Shown piece by piece: positions 1 to 8,118 of a DNA stretch of 57,288 nucleotides. Source of the DNA: CAKSQF01 sp051868045 (GTDB lineage: Bacteria > Bacillota > Clostridia > Oscillospirales > CAG-272). Location of the stretch: NCBI GenBank assembly GCA_051868045.1, contig JBJDZN010000073.1:1-57288 (forward strand), written 5' to 3'. Below the pieces are notes generated by a model. That model was not told the origin of the DNA. It was given only the letters and a program-made list of their open reading frames with translations, and made no database searches. The stretch's first letter is position 1. Each line of letters begins with the position of its first letter. A program made the position numbers and the translations under genes.

Positions 1-1
1 A

Positions 2-184
2 ACGGTAAACCTCCTGCAAAACAGCAACATCCCCATTTCGGAGGTGTCCCATATCAGCGGATTTACCTCGGTATCCAACTTTTATCGGGTCTTCAGCGAA
101 TACTACGGTATCTCGCCTCTGAAGATGCGACAGTATTTTTCCGAGGCAGCCGTCAAAGCGGCGGCTAAGTCGAAAAAAAATTAG
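2..184 (+). CDS. AraC-family transcriptional regulator, C-terminal fragment
   Basis: Only the last 60 residues are in the window; the start lies to the left. The frame reads through a helix-turn-helix of AraC/XylS type: 'ISEVSHISGFTSVSNFYRVFSEYYGISP' is split here as ISEVSHISGF, then TSVSNFYRVF, then the family-typical G(I)SPLKMRQ end. Proteins of this family bind DNA near promoters, usually of sugar-use or stress genes, through two HTH motifs; this piece holds the second one. The stop is TAG. The N-terminal sensing domain cannot be seen, so the ligand is unknown. It is followed by about 180 bp without a convincing gene. Confidence 0.85.
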   Translation, partial: TVNLLQNSNIPISEVSHISGFTSVSNFYRVFSEYYGISPLKMRQYFSEAAVKAAAKSKKN

Positions 185-245
185 AAAAAACACCCGAAGT
201 TCTGCATAAAAATACCACCATTTGCTTATGATGAATGCAAAGAGT

Positions 246-267
246 CCTTTTCGGAAAAGGGCGTTTT
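246..267 (+). terminator. Weak hairpin with short T-run after the AraC gene
   Basis: CCTTTT and AAAAGG form a 6-bp stem with a 3-nt loop, followed by GCGTTTT. It could end the AraC transcript. The stem is short and AT-rich, so this is tentative. Nothing else is recognised between 185 and 362. Confidence 0.3.
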
Positions 268-362
268 CATCGAGGCTCCGTTTTTCCGGAACCTCCCGAA
301 AAAATCAACGGATCCGTAAAAACCGGATTCAAATACAGCAAACAGAAAGTGTGGTAAGATTT

Positions 363-713
363 ATGGGCAGACCCAAGGGGAGTAAAAACAAGGTCAAAAA
401 GGGACCTTTGACGGCGACAGGCGAAGAAATTGAGGAACAGATCCACCGTGTTCAGGATCAGATTGAATCTTTGAATGCGGAGCTTGTGAGTCTTTCCTGC
501 GACGTCAAATCCAAGCGTCAGCAGATTCGTTCCTGCAAGAAAGAACTTTGTCTGCTGGAGCAGACAAAGGAGCAGGCAGATGCCGCTCTCGAGTCCAACC
601 GCCGCCAGGAACAGGCAAAACAGGTTGCAGATGCCTTTCTTGCTAGCGGCAGATCGGTTGAAGAGGCACTGAACCTTCTGGGAAGTCAGGAGAACCGAAG
701 CGAGGCGGGGTAA
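363..713 (+). CDS. Small basic/coiled-coil protein with AT-hook-like N-terminus
   Basis: A 116-residue protein. I start it at the ATG of MGRPKGSKNK because the open frame upstream of it is low-complexity and Arg/Ser-rich, and because GRPKGSKNK is the classic AT-hook-like N-terminus seen on many small bacterial proteins. After a basic stretch, residues about 22-95 have long heptad-like runs rich in Glu, Gln, Leu and Lys (IEEQIHRVQDQIESLNAEL), typical of a helical coiled coil. The AT-hook motif suggests minor-groove DNA contact, but this is inference. It converges with the CarD-type gene and shares a two-way terminator with it. No catalytic motif is visible and no specific function can be assigned. 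Confidence 0.7.
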   Translation: MGRPKGSKNKVKKGPLTATGEEIEEQIHRVQDQIESLNAELVSLSCDVKSKRQQIRSCKKELCLLEQTKEQADAALESNRRQEQAKQVADAFLASGRSVEEALNLLGSQENRSEAG

Positions 714-761
714 TATGCCGCTATCGGAAGGACCCCTGCCGGGATAAGCAAAATCAAAAAA

Positions 762-802
762 ATCATCCTGTATCGAAGATTCCGATGCAGGATGATATTT
801 TT
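762..802. terminator. Bidirectional terminator between convergent genes
   Basis: Two 14-nt arms (ATCATCCTGTATCG and CGATGCAGGATGAT) pair with a single G-T wobble around a 7-nt loop. There are T-runs on the plus strand (ATTTTT) and A-runs before the stem that become T-runs on the minus strand. It serves the coiled-coil gene and the CarD-type gene, which converge here. Confidence 0.85.
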
Positions 803-807
803 GGGAT

Positions 808-1332
808 TTATCCGGCGTTTTCTTCCTGTTCTCCCCTGAGTTTTTCCTGAATAAAGGGCAGAACCTCCTCCGGACGGATGTTCAGCACCAGTGCAAACTC
901 ATCGTACAGCAGTTTTTCCAACCGCCCAAGCACGGTTTCATCGGCGACATTCAGCCGCTTGCCCACTGCCGCCAGCTCCTGCCGGTGCAGATACAGGGTT
1001 TTGATGATCTGAACCATCTGTTCCCGGTTTCCGCTTTCCATAACCGATTTGAAGAACTCCGCTCTTGTCCGGTTATCCTCAATCCACGGAGTCGCTTCAC
1101 TTGGCATAATGGAAATCAGGTCATCAATCTCGCCGGGGGTCAGAACTCTGCGGACCTGCTTTTCCAGCCTGTCGCTGTCCACGGGAACATAGATCAGCGA
1201 TTTGACATCATCCATAGGACGGAGCAGATAATATTCCCGCTCCTCCTTGACAAAACGTTCCTTTTTAATGTCCTCGACCTTACAGACTCCTCTGGAACCA
1301 TACACCAGCATCGAGCCGATTTCCAATCTCAT
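808..1332 (-). CDS. CarD/CdnL-family RNA polymerase-binding regulator
   Basis: A 174-residue protein of the CarD_CdnL_TRCF family. The N-terminal RNA-polymerase-interaction (Tudor-like) domain is seen in IGSMLVYGSRGVCKVEDI and YYLLRPM; the rest is the helical C-terminal domain that in homologues contacts the -10 region and stabilises the open complex. I use the ATG at 1332 because AAGGGAG lies about 10 nt before it; the open frame extends 20 codons further upstream without family similarity. It is transcribed towards the shared terminator and stands alone. A possible promoter sits about 90 nt upstream. Clostridial genomes often have several CarD paralogues, and which one this is cannot be told from the sequence. 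Confidence 0.92.
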   Translation of the reverse strand: MRLEIGSMLVYGSRGVCKVEDIKKERFVKEEREYYLLRPMDDVKSLIYVPVDSDRLEKQVRRVLTPGEIDDLISIMPSEATPWIEDNRTRAEFFKSVMESGNREQMVQIIKTLYLHRQELAAVGKRLNVADETVLGRLEKLLYDEFALVLNIRPEEVLPFIQEKLRGEQEENAG

Positions 1333-1426
1333 ACAATGGCAACTCCCTTCGCATCTTACCCGAAAAGCCGTAGAAATGCCGATCTTCCCCATCAGATCGC
1401 TAAAAGATGCGCATTTCTTTATCTAT

Positions 1427-1455
1427 ATTATACCACTTTTCTGGCAAAAATACCA
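1427..1455 (-). promoter_or_regulatory. Possible promoter of the CarD-type gene
   Basis: On the minus strand TATAAT is preceded by TGG (an extended -10). The -35 position at 17-bp spacing is only GGTATT. It would give a leader of about 90 nt. Extended -10 promoters tolerate weak -35 boxes, but this is a moderate call. Confidence 0.4.
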
Positions 1456-1566
1456 TGGGCATTTTCACCAAAATCCTCGCATTTTCATGCGCATTCCATA
1501 CAAAAATATCCTCCACCTTGCACAAAATACGGCAAAATGGAGGATTTTTCTGTTTACCCTTTCGGT

Positions 1567-4500
1567 TTACGGTTGTTTCTTTTTCTTTTTCGTTACAACT
1601 ACGATAACGACGACAACAGCCGCAAGAACAACAACTCCGACGATGATCAGGATCGTCATGACGGCGGAATTGCCGTTATTGGATGTGGCAGGTTCCGAGG
1701 GTTCGGCAGGTTCCGTGGGCTGATCGGTGGGATTTTCCGGATTGGCAGGATCGACCGTCTGCTCAATGGGCGTCAGTTCGGCATCCGCCGCACTCTCACC
1801 CAGAAATTCGATCTCGCTGAGGGTTCCGCCCGAGGGGAAGGTCAAACGATAGTAGAGGTAGACGCCTGCCGCATCGTCGGGAACGGCGAAGGGCATGGTA
1901 TAGTTATCCCAATTGTAGACCAGATCGGTCCTTTCAATCAGCGTCTTCCAGTTGACGCCGTCATTGGATGCCTCCAGCGTGAACGCCTTCGGTGCTGCGC
2001 CCAACCGTTTGACGCCGCAGGTCAGGGTAATCATGCTGAGGGAGGTACCGCTCTTGGCGGACCAAACGACGGTACCGCCGGTCGCCATCTTAGCGGTAGT
2101 GGTGCTGTCGTTATCAAAGAGGTTCCGATAGTTGGAAATATCCCGGCAGAATACTGCCGCCTTTTCCGAATCAAAATCTGCATCCAGAATAGAGATTTTG
2201 CTTCTGCCGGAGGTAATAACCAGATCGGTAATGGGAGCAGGAGACTCCCCTTCTGCAGTCAGCGATTTGGGATCGCTGTCCACGCCGAAGGTGGAAGGCT
2301 CACTTCCCATGACGAAGGTCAGGGTACCGCCCTCAAGAAGGGTGCTGTGATCAATGTAACAGCTGTTGAACGCCTCACCGTTCAGGGTGGCAGACTGAAT
2401 ATAGACGTTCTCGGCGGAGTTGTTCTCGGCGATGATCACCAGATCGTTGCCGTTTTCCAGATGAACCGTAGCCTTATCGAACAGGGGAGAGCCGATGATG
2501 TACTGTCCGCTGCCCATATTCTGGGGATAGATGCCAAGAGAGGACAGAATGTACCAGCCCGACATTTCGCCGTTATCCTCGTCACCGCAGTATCCCTGAC
2601 CGATCTCGGAGCCTACATACAAGCGGTTGAGGATGTCACGGACCAGTGCCTGAGTCTTATAGGGCTGATCGGCGTAGACATACAGATAGGGGATGGCATG
2701 GGCAGGCTGATTGGAGTGTCCGTACTGTCCCAGACGCACCTCTCTTGCCTCTACCATTTCGTGAATGGAACCGGTCTGAACCTGCTTCATGGAAGTGATG
2801 CTGTTGTCGAAATAGGCATCCAGCTTCGCCGCCAGCGCATCCTTGCCGCCGAAGAGCGTTGCAAGTCCGTTTCCGTCGAAAACAGGGGCAAAGGTCATGG
2901 TCCAGCCATTGGTCTCGGTGTAGTCGCCCCACCACCAGGAGGGGTTGTAATCGGAGCCGTAGGTCCAGCTTCCGGCGGAGTTCATGCCCATGAAGAAACC
3001 AACATCCTCGTTATAGAGAATGGTGTAGAATCTGGCGCGGTTATAGTAGTACTGCGCCTCGTCAGTCTTGCCAAGCATCTCTGCCATGACGCCGATACAG
3101 TAGTCGGAAATGTAGTCCTCCATGGACCAGGAGAAACCATACCCCACGGCATTGGAAACATAGCCGACGAAGGGTGCGGTATTGTTCTCTTCTCTGCCTC
3201 CGTTGGAGGTGTCCGTGGACACGGTGGAAGCATTGCGGAGCATGGATTCAAAGGCGGTTTCCACATCGAATTCGATGCCCTTCACATAAGCGTCCGCAAA
3301 GATAATATCCGAACTGGTACCCAGCATGGAGTTTGCACCGCCGGGAGCCACCCAACGGGGGATCCATCCGTTATCCTCATAATGGGTGAGAAGACCGTTC
3401 AGCAGTTCTCCGTCAAGGGTGGGCGTCAGGAGGGCATACGCTGCCCATGCGGTACGGTAGGTGTCCCAGAAACCGTTATTCACATACAGTTTTCCTGCGG
3501 TTTCCTTGCCGCTGTGATAGGGGCTGGCATAAACCCATTCAGGCTCCTCGTTTGTTCCCTTATTCTCACTGTACAGATTGGGATAGGAGTAGAGACGGTA
3601 CATACAGGAATAGAAGGTGGTCATCTGAGTGTAGGAGGCACCCTCAATCTCAATGATGCCGCAGATGTCGTCCCACGCCTGCTGTGCCTTGGCAAAGATG
3701 GTATCAAAGGTCTCGCCGTCGGGAATCTCCAGCTCCAGATTATGAGCTGCCTGACTCTGCGACAGGAAGGAGGTTGCAAACTTCATGGTAACCTCGGTGG
3801 TTCCTTCGGGGAAGGTCACCATAGCGGTCTTTCCGTTGGACGCCTTCTGAACGGACAGGGGAGTCTGATCGAAGGTGCCGCTGACCTGAAGATTGCCGGA
3901 ACCTCTTGCCGTGTCCTTGCTGACTGCCGAAAAGCTGCCATCCGTGTTGATCGTCACACTGCCGCTTGCTCTCACGCAGTCGAAGATAACATTGACGTTG
4001 TCACTGCCCTCCGGGAAGGTGAAGCGCACGTAGACGCCGTGAACGGTGGGGGTCATCTCCACCCGAACGCCCGATGCCTTGGAGCCTTCATCAAAGGTGA
4101 CGCTGTAATAGTGCGCCTTTGCGATCTCATTTTCGTGGTCGAAGGTGGCACCCACATTGGAGGAGGATATGGAGCTGTCGGTCATGGTCTCGGGATCCAC
4201 CGAAGTATTCGCCATAAACTGCCAGGTTCCGTAGTCGCCTACCCAGGTGGAGGGCACATGGGAGACCGAGAACTGGTAGATGGTATTGTTCTGATAGTGA
4301 TAGGGCTGATTGGAACCCACCTCTGTAACGGGGGTGTAGAAGTTGAAGCCGCCCGGCATGGTGCAGAAGGGGGTCGTCAGTCCTCTGGAGAAGGAAGTGG
4401 TGCAGTTGGTGCCACGGGTAGTGACGATATAATCGGAGAGATGCTCGTATGTAACGGGAGTCTTGTCCTCGATGACAATATCGTCAAAGTAGGCGAGGAA

Positions 4501-5661
4501 TTTTGCGGCAGTGGTGGACTCGTCCATGCGGAAGTAGACATACAGACTGTCGATGGTCTTGCCCTCTGCCACATCGCCGAGGCAGGTCTCGATGTAGTTC
4601 CACTGCATGGTGAACAGGGCGTCCGACTCGCCCTTGGAAACGGGATCCATGCCGAATCCGTTCTGATCGACAGCAGAAAGTTCGGACAGATAGCTGCCGT
4701 CGGTGAACTTCACATCCAATGCCATGTGCATGGAGGTATACTCATAATCATAGGTCGAGCCGTCCCACAGAGCGGGAAAATGAACATAGGAAAGACTCGT
4801 ATGCGCCGTGACAGGGATGTTCAGTCCGCTGTAAAGAAGGTTGCGGGCATAGGTGTCGGTTTTCGCCGACTGCATACCATAAACCGCCAGTGCCCGGGAA
4901 CCGTCAAATGCGCCCGACTTATTCCAGGAGGAGCCGGGACCGTTTCCCACCTCACTGGTCATGGGCGAATCCTGCGTTTCACTTTCGCTCTGAATGCCGG
5001 TACCCAGCCGCAGATCGGCAAGCTGAGTCATTCCCGCACCGTTATTCTGGGTGATTTCCAGCTTGTAGTACTGATAGGCGGTGGTGTTGTCGGTAACCTC
5101 ATAAATCTTCATCAGTCCTCTGCCGGAAAAGCTCTGAGCGGTCCTGCTGTCCAGCGACACATAGTTCTCACCGTCCACAGAGCCGTACAGCGTCCATGCC
5201 TTGGGGTCTCTGCTGTCCTCGTCATTTGCCGAGGTGATGGCATAGATACCCAGTACCTGCGGGCTTTCCAGGGAGAAGGACACCCAAACCGGATTATTCG
5301 CCGAAGGCGTTTTTTCGGTCAGGAATTTGGTCGACAGAGCCATATCGAACAACATTCTTTTGCTTTCTTCATTCTTATAATCGGTGCTTCCGGCGATGCT
5401 GTCTATCAAAACGGTATCCGTGAACTCGCCATCAATTCCGGAAACGAGGTCGAACGCCTCTACGTTGTTGTAGTAGCCGTTGTCCGATACCGATTGCCGG
5501 GGAGCAGGATCGGTAGTCTCAAAGGAAGAGGAGAACAGAACTTGATCCGGAATGTCCTCACTGCCCGAAACGGCAAAGGAAAAGGGTCCCAATGCCGAAA
5601 GGGGAGCGAGTGCCAGCAACCCGGACAGAATTGCTGACAGAAATTGTGCCGATTTTTTCAT
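1567..5661 (-). CDS. Secreted GH92 alpha-mannosidase with discoidin-like domains and C-terminal anchor
   Basis: A 1364-residue surface enzyme. The start at 5661 has AAAGGA 8 nt upstream and gives a clean signal peptide (MKKSAQFLSAILSG). An F5/8C (discoidin)-like domain lies at roughly residues 40-220. The GH92 beta-sandwich and (alpha/alpha)6 catalytic region spans about 430-1130, with family motifs GRREENN-like 'GGREENNTAPFVGY', 'GQYGHSNQPAHAIPYLY' and 'GYCGDEDNGEMSGWY'; the last matches the family's G-D-x-D-x-G-x-MS-x-W block that carries the proposed catalytic aspartates. A second discoidin-like domain follows at about 1170-1320, then a Pro/Glu linker, one membrane helix and a KKKKK tail. 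GH92 enzymes are calcium-dependent exo-alpha-mannosidases acting mainly on N-glycan or yeast mannan linkages. The likely substrate is host or dietary glycan; linkage specificity cannot be read. It is a single-gene unit. Confidence 0.95.
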   Translation of the reverse strand: MKKSAQFLSAILSGLLALAPLSALGPFSFAVSGSEDIPDQVLFSSSFETTDPAPRQSVSDNGYYNNVEAFDLVSGIDGEFTDTVLIDSIAGSTDYKNEESKRMLFDMALSTKFLTEKTPSANNPVWVSFSLESPQVLGIYAITSANDEDSRDPKAWTLYGSVDGENYVSLDSRTAQSFSGRGLMKIYEVTDNTTAYQYYKLEITQNNGAGMTQLADLRLGTGIQSESETQDSPMTSEVGNGPGSSWNKSGAFDGSRALAVYGMQSAKTDTYARNLLYSGLNIPVTAHTSLSYVHFPALWDGSTYDYEYTSMHMALDVKFTDGSYLSELSAVDQNGFGMDPVSKGESDALFTMQWNYIETCLGDVAEGKTIDSLYVYFRMDESTTAAKFLAYFDDIVIEDKTPVTYEHLSDYIVTTRGTNCTTSFSRGLTTPFCTMPGGFNFYTPVTEVGSNQPYHYQNNTIYQFSVSHVPSTWVGDYGTWQFMANTSVDPETMTDSSISSSNVGATFDHENEIAKAHYYSVTFDEGSKASGVRVEMTPTVHGVYVRFTFPEGSDNVNVIFDCVRASGSVTINTDGSFSAVSKDTARGSGNLQVSGTFDQTPLSVQKASNGKTAMVTFPEGTTEVTMKFATSFLSQSQAAHNLELEIPDGETFDTIFAKAQQAWDDICGIIEIEGASYTQMTTFYSCMYRLYSYPNLYSENKGTNEEPEWVYASPYHSGKETAGKLYVNNGFWDTYRTAWAAYALLTPTLDGELLNGLLTHYEDNGWIPRWVAPGGANSMLGTSSDIIFADAYVKGIEFDVETAFESMLRNASTVSTDTSNGGREENNTAPFVGYVSNAVGYGFSWSMEDYISDYCIGVMAEMLGKTDEAQYYYNRARFYTILYNEDVGFFMGMNSAGSWTYGSDYNPSWWWGDYTETNGWTMTFAPVFDGNGLATLFGGKDALAAKLDAYFDNSITSMKQVQTGSIHEMVEAREVRLGQYGHSNQPAHAIPYLYVYADQPYKTQALVRDILNRLYVGSEIGQGYCGDEDNGEMSGWYILSSLGIYPQNMGSGQYIIGSPLFDKATVHLENGNDLVIIAENNSAENVYIQSATLNGEAFNSCYIDHSTLLEGGTLTFVMGSEPSTFGVDSDPKSLTAEGESPAPITDLVITSGRSKISILDADFDSEKAAVFCRDISNYRNLFDNDSTTTAKMATGGTVVWSAKSGTSLSMITLTCGVKRLGAAPKAFTLEASNDGVNWKTLIERTDLVYNWDNYTMPFAVPDDAAGVYLYYRLTFPSGGTLSEIEFLGESAADAELTPIEQTVDPANPENPTDQPTEPAEPSEPATSNNGNSAVMTILIIVGVVVLAAVVVVIVVVTKKKKKQP

Positions 5662-5699
5662 AGACAGATTCCTTTCGCTTGATTTTTGGCTTTTCATTC

Positions 5700-5728
5700 A
5701 TTATACCAGATCTGCACTTCCGAATCCA
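5700..5728 (-). promoter_or_regulatory. Proximal promoter of the GH92 gene
   Basis: Minus strand: TGGATT, 17 bp, TATAAT, with TGG before the -10 (extended -10). It gives a leader of about 30 nt. Confidence 0.5.
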
Positions 5729-5851
5729 TTCAAAAATAGCGGACTTACCCTCAAAAATCCCCACAGTATTTTTCGGCAGGGCAGACGGCAGTGAAAAATC
5801 AGTGCGCTTTTTTTGCGTCATCAGGGCAAAAATGGGTCTTTCTTTTTCTTT

Positions 5852-5880
5852 ATTATATCATACCCTCTGCCCGATTGCAA
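5852..5880 (-). promoter_or_regulatory. Distal promoter of the GH92 gene
   Basis: Minus strand: TTGCAA, 17 bp, TATAAT, with TGA before the -10. Used alone it gives a leader of about 180 nt, so the gene may have two start points. The rest of the 5662-6009 stretch is A/T-rich and holds no gene that I can support. Confidence 0.5.
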
Positions 5881-6009
5881 GAGAAAAGCGTAAAAAATCG
5901 GAAATTCTCAAAGTCAATGCAACCGTGAAAATTGCGGTTGCCGTTACCCCGTGAATTTTCCGGGAATTTTCCTTTCGCATTTTTGAGGCAGAAAATTTTC
6001 CCAAACCCC

Positions 6010-6038
6010 TTGACTTTCTGCCTTTGATTTGATAAAAT
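6010..6038 (+). promoter_or_regulatory. Promoter of the HMA-domain gene
   Basis: TTGACT, exactly 17 bp, TAAAAT, ending 39 nt before the start codon. Close to the sigma-A consensus. Confidence 0.85.
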
Positions 6039-6042
6039 AAGG

Positions 6043-6058
6043 GTTAGCAGAAACTAAC
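6043..6058. promoter_or_regulatory. Putative operator GTTAG-N6-CTAAC at the transcription start
   Basis: A perfect 5-bp inverted repeat (GTTAG, six bases, CTAAC) covers the expected transcription start of the HMA gene. Its TTAG/CTAA half sites resemble those used by DtxR/IdeR/MntR-type metal regulators, which would fit a metal-binding product; the match to any one regulator is not established. Confidence 0.5.
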
Positions 6059-6077
6059 TTATGGAGGGTGAAATCCG

Positions 6078-6332
6078 ATGAAAAAAATCGTACTCAAAAT
6101 CGACGGGATGATGTGTCCCATGTGCGAATCCCATATCAACGATGCCGTGCGGAATGCGATGAAGGTAAAAAAAGTCACCTCGTCCCACACCAAGGGGGAG
6201 ACGGTGATCCTGTGCGAACAGAGCGTCGATGAGGAAAAACTTCGTCAGGTACTGGAAAAGACCGGATATCGGCTGACGGGAATCACAGAGGAGCCTTATG
6301 AGAAAAAAGGACTGTTCGGATTTCTGAAGTGA
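6078..6332 (+). CDS. Heavy-metal-associated (HMA) domain protein, copper-chaperone-like
   Basis: An 84-residue cytoplasmic protein that is almost entirely one HMA domain (ferredoxin-like fold). The metal site is GMMCPMCESH at about residues 10-19, a CxxC as in Atx1/CopZ and the N-domains of P1B ATPases. The usual loop sequence GMTCxxC is altered to GMMCPMC, as is common in clostridial stand-alone HMA proteins. GGAGGG lies 9 nt before the ATG. Such proteins pass Cu(I) or a similar soft metal to an ATPase or regulator, but no ATPase or metal regulator is nearby, so the metal is open. The gene is alone, with its own strong promoter, operator-like repeat and terminator, so its level is probably metal-controlled. 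Confidence 0.93.
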   Translation: MKKIVLKIDGMMCPMCESHINDAVRNAMKVKKVTSSHTKGETVILCEQSVDEEKLRQVLEKTGYRLTGITEEPYEKKGLFGFLK

Positions 6333-6334
6333 GG

Positions 6335-6366
6335 AATCCCTTCGTCGGTTTTCCGACAAAGGAATT
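6335..6366 (+). terminator. Terminator of the HMA gene
   Basis: Two 14-nt arms pair with two mismatches or wobbles around a TTTT loop, starting 3 nt after the stop codon. The following T-run is short. Confidence 0.55.
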
Positions 6367-6434
6367 TCTCCCATTGCCGAGCATTTTTGTGTGCGTTTGC
6401 CGATCTTTTTCACCTTCGGCAGACCGAAACCTTT

Positions 6435-6641
6435 TTACTCTTCGCTGTCGCCGTACCCTGAGAGCCTTCTGCGGCGGCGATCCTCCTTTGCCGCATCGGC
6501 ATAGCGATGCAGATCCTCCGCCGTATGGATAAAATCGCCGTAGGGCTGCATGGCAAGCTGATCCTCCACGGACAGGTCAAAGAAGAACCGTCGGCTTCCC
6601 GCACTGCCCCGGATCAGTTCACAAAGATTTTCATACCGCAT
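6435..6641 (-). CDS. Small protein of unknown function (68 residues)
   Basis: A 68-residue frame that I start at MRYENLCELI (6641), with GGGGTGA about 8 nt upstream; an ATG seven codons further up lies inside a hairpin loop and is less likely. The sequence has a coherent helical look: an N-terminal helix, FFFDLSVEDQLAMQ, then DFIHTAEDLHRYAD and a very basic tail (DRRRRRL). It resembles small conserved clostridial proteins with an 'IHTAEELH' segment, recalled only loosely, so no name is given. It lies just downstream of the serpin gene and may be read through from it; its ribosome binding site is in the 3' arm of the hairpin that follows the serpin. Confidence 0.5.
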   Translation of the reverse strand: MRYENLCELIRGSAGSRRFFFDLSVEDQLAMQPYGDFIHTAEDLHRYADAAKEDRRRRRLSGYGDSEE

Positions 6642-6647
6642 ACAAAC

Positions 6648-6680
6648 ATTCACCCCGGACATAGTCTGTCCGGGGTGAAT
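6648..6680. terminator. Perfect 14-bp hairpin after the serpin gene
   Basis: ATTCACCCCGGACA pairs with TGTCCGGGGTGAAT around a 5-nt loop, 5 nt beyond the serpin stop. No long T-run follows on the minus strand, so it may be a weak terminator or a 3'-end stabiliser. The downstream arm contains the GGGGTGA that would serve as the ribosome binding site of the 68-residue gene. Confidence 0.7.
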
Positions 6681-6685
6681 GGTCT

Positions 6686-8005
6686 TTATCCTTCCATTTG
6701 GTTCATAACGCCCATAAAGATCGGGAGATTGGTGTGATTGTCCACGATCAGGTAGACAAACGGGCGATCCAGCGTGATCTCGTGAACCACCACATCCAGA
6801 TCATCCGCACATTCGTCCATTTCCACAATGGTAACCGCTCCCGCCACGGTTCCCTGCTCGGCTACCGTGATGGAGGTTTGGTGAATGACCTGACCGATGA
6901 ACAGCTCGATGTCCGAAATGCCCGTAAAATCGGCTGCCGCGGAAAAAGCGTCGGTCATTCCCATCTGAATAAGGGCATCGTTGAGCAAAGTGGAGAAATC
7001 CACGCTGAATTTGGGCAGAGCGGCGATGACCTTCTCGCCCTTTGCCGTGGACAGAAGGGTCTGCAGTTTTTCCCCGGTCAAAGAGGCGATAGCCGTATCC
7101 GGATCGACGCCCGAATCGGCGGTAGGAATCAACGCCACAAAGGAGTAGTCACCGCCGGCATAGTTCTTCGAAAATCCCTCAAAGGTGCCGTCGCACAGAT
7201 AGCTCCACTCCTGTGAGTGCATGAAATCTGCCGTCACCCGGCTTCCGTCCCGATTGGTAAAGGTTCCCTGACGAACGGTACCCTCGGAATATTGCTCCGC
7301 CCATTCGGCGTCAAAGTACAGGGTATTGATCAGATAGAGCATGGCTCCGGGGTCGATTTCGCTTAGCGCATGGTCTATCAGTCCTCCTGTATTCTGCCTG
7401 ATCCAGAGGTTGATGTCCGCAAGGGTCGTGTCGTCAAAGGGAGCGGAAAATGCCTCTGCACCATAATAGCCCACCAGATCATACAGGAATCTTTCCTTCA
7501 CCGTGAAATCTCCTCTGTCCCGAAACCAGATGCTGTCGGCAAGAGTCAGCTTGACCCGATTGTTCTCAGGCAGACAGACCCGATAATTGTACAGTTCGTT
7601 GTTCAGCTGATCCAAATCCATCCCGTCGGCGAGAACTTCCAGCATCTGTCTTTGAGTCTCGCCTGCCGCCCCGTTCGCCGTCATGGCAAGAGCCAGCATG
7701 GCGGACAGAGGCGAAATCAGGGTATTTTCGCCGCTTTGATAGCTGTTTTGAAACAGTTCCACCGCAAATTTTGCCTGTGCGCTGATAAACTCCTCGCCGG
7801 GTTCGAAAGGTGCCAGACCCAAATAAGATTGAATCTCTTCGGTCAGATTCTTTGCCCGAATGACCTCGACCGGAGGCAGTGCTCCGATCAGAAGATCGGT
7901 TTGGGTTGTCTGAGTCTCGTCAGGAATATCGCAGGCGACAAGTCCAGACAGCAGGATGCCGCACAAAAGTGTGCTGACGGTGCTTTTCAACAGTTGATGT
8001 TTCAT
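6686..8005 (-). CDS. Serpin-family protease inhibitor, lipoprotein
   Basis: A 439-residue serpin exported as a lipoprotein: LVAC lipobox with Cys25. The body covers residues about 75-439 and shows family landmarks: NTLISPLSAMLALAM, the shutter-type 'LYLINTLYFDAEW' and the C-terminal DRPFVYLIVDN...PIFMGVM. The reactive-centre hinge is EQGTVAGAVTIVEM at about 383-396, close to the inhibitory consensus EEGTEAAAAT, so trapping activity is plausible. The residues after the hinge, where the scissile bond should lie, are acidic (DECADD). I start at MKHQ because AAAGGA lies 12 nt upstream. It follows the ECF sigma and membrane-protein genes in the same direction with gaps near 100 bp. Bacterial serpins in gut species are thought to block host or rival serine proteases. 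Confidence 0.95.
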   Translation of the reverse strand: MKHQLLKSTVSTLLCGILLSGLVACDIPDETQTTQTDLLIGALPPVEVIRAKNLTEEIQSYLGLAPFEPGEEFISAQAKFAVELFQNSYQSGENTLISPLSAMLALAMTANGAAGETQRQMLEVLADGMDLDQLNNELYNYRVCLPENNRVKLTLADSIWFRDRGDFTVKERFLYDLVGYYGAEAFSAPFDDTTLADINLWIRQNTGGLIDHALSEIDPGAMLYLINTLYFDAEWAEQYSEGTVRQGTFTNRDGSRVTADFMHSQEWSYLCDGTFEGFSKNYAGGDYSFVALIPTADSGVDPDTAIASLTGEKLQTLLSTAKGEKVIAALPKFSVDFSTLLNDALIQMGMTDAFSAAADFTGISDIELFIGQVIHQTSITVAEQGTVAGAVTIVEMDECADDLDVVVHEITLDRPFVYLIVDNHTNLPIFMGVMNQMEG

Positions 8006-8118
8006 TGTTATGACCATTCCTTTCAAATATTGCGAAAGTTTGGAGCCGGTTCCGGCTTTGCCGGAATGTCAGTTGCGGGAACTGCCAAGACACAGACTTT
8101 TCCACCTTTCATATGGAT

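Noticed and set aside
985..5637. Very long plus-strand open frame opposite the GH92 mannosidase gene
   Set aside because: It is antisense to a gene with clear domain motifs, lacks its own ribosome binding site and recognisable domains, and is explained by codon bias that removes stops on the other strand.
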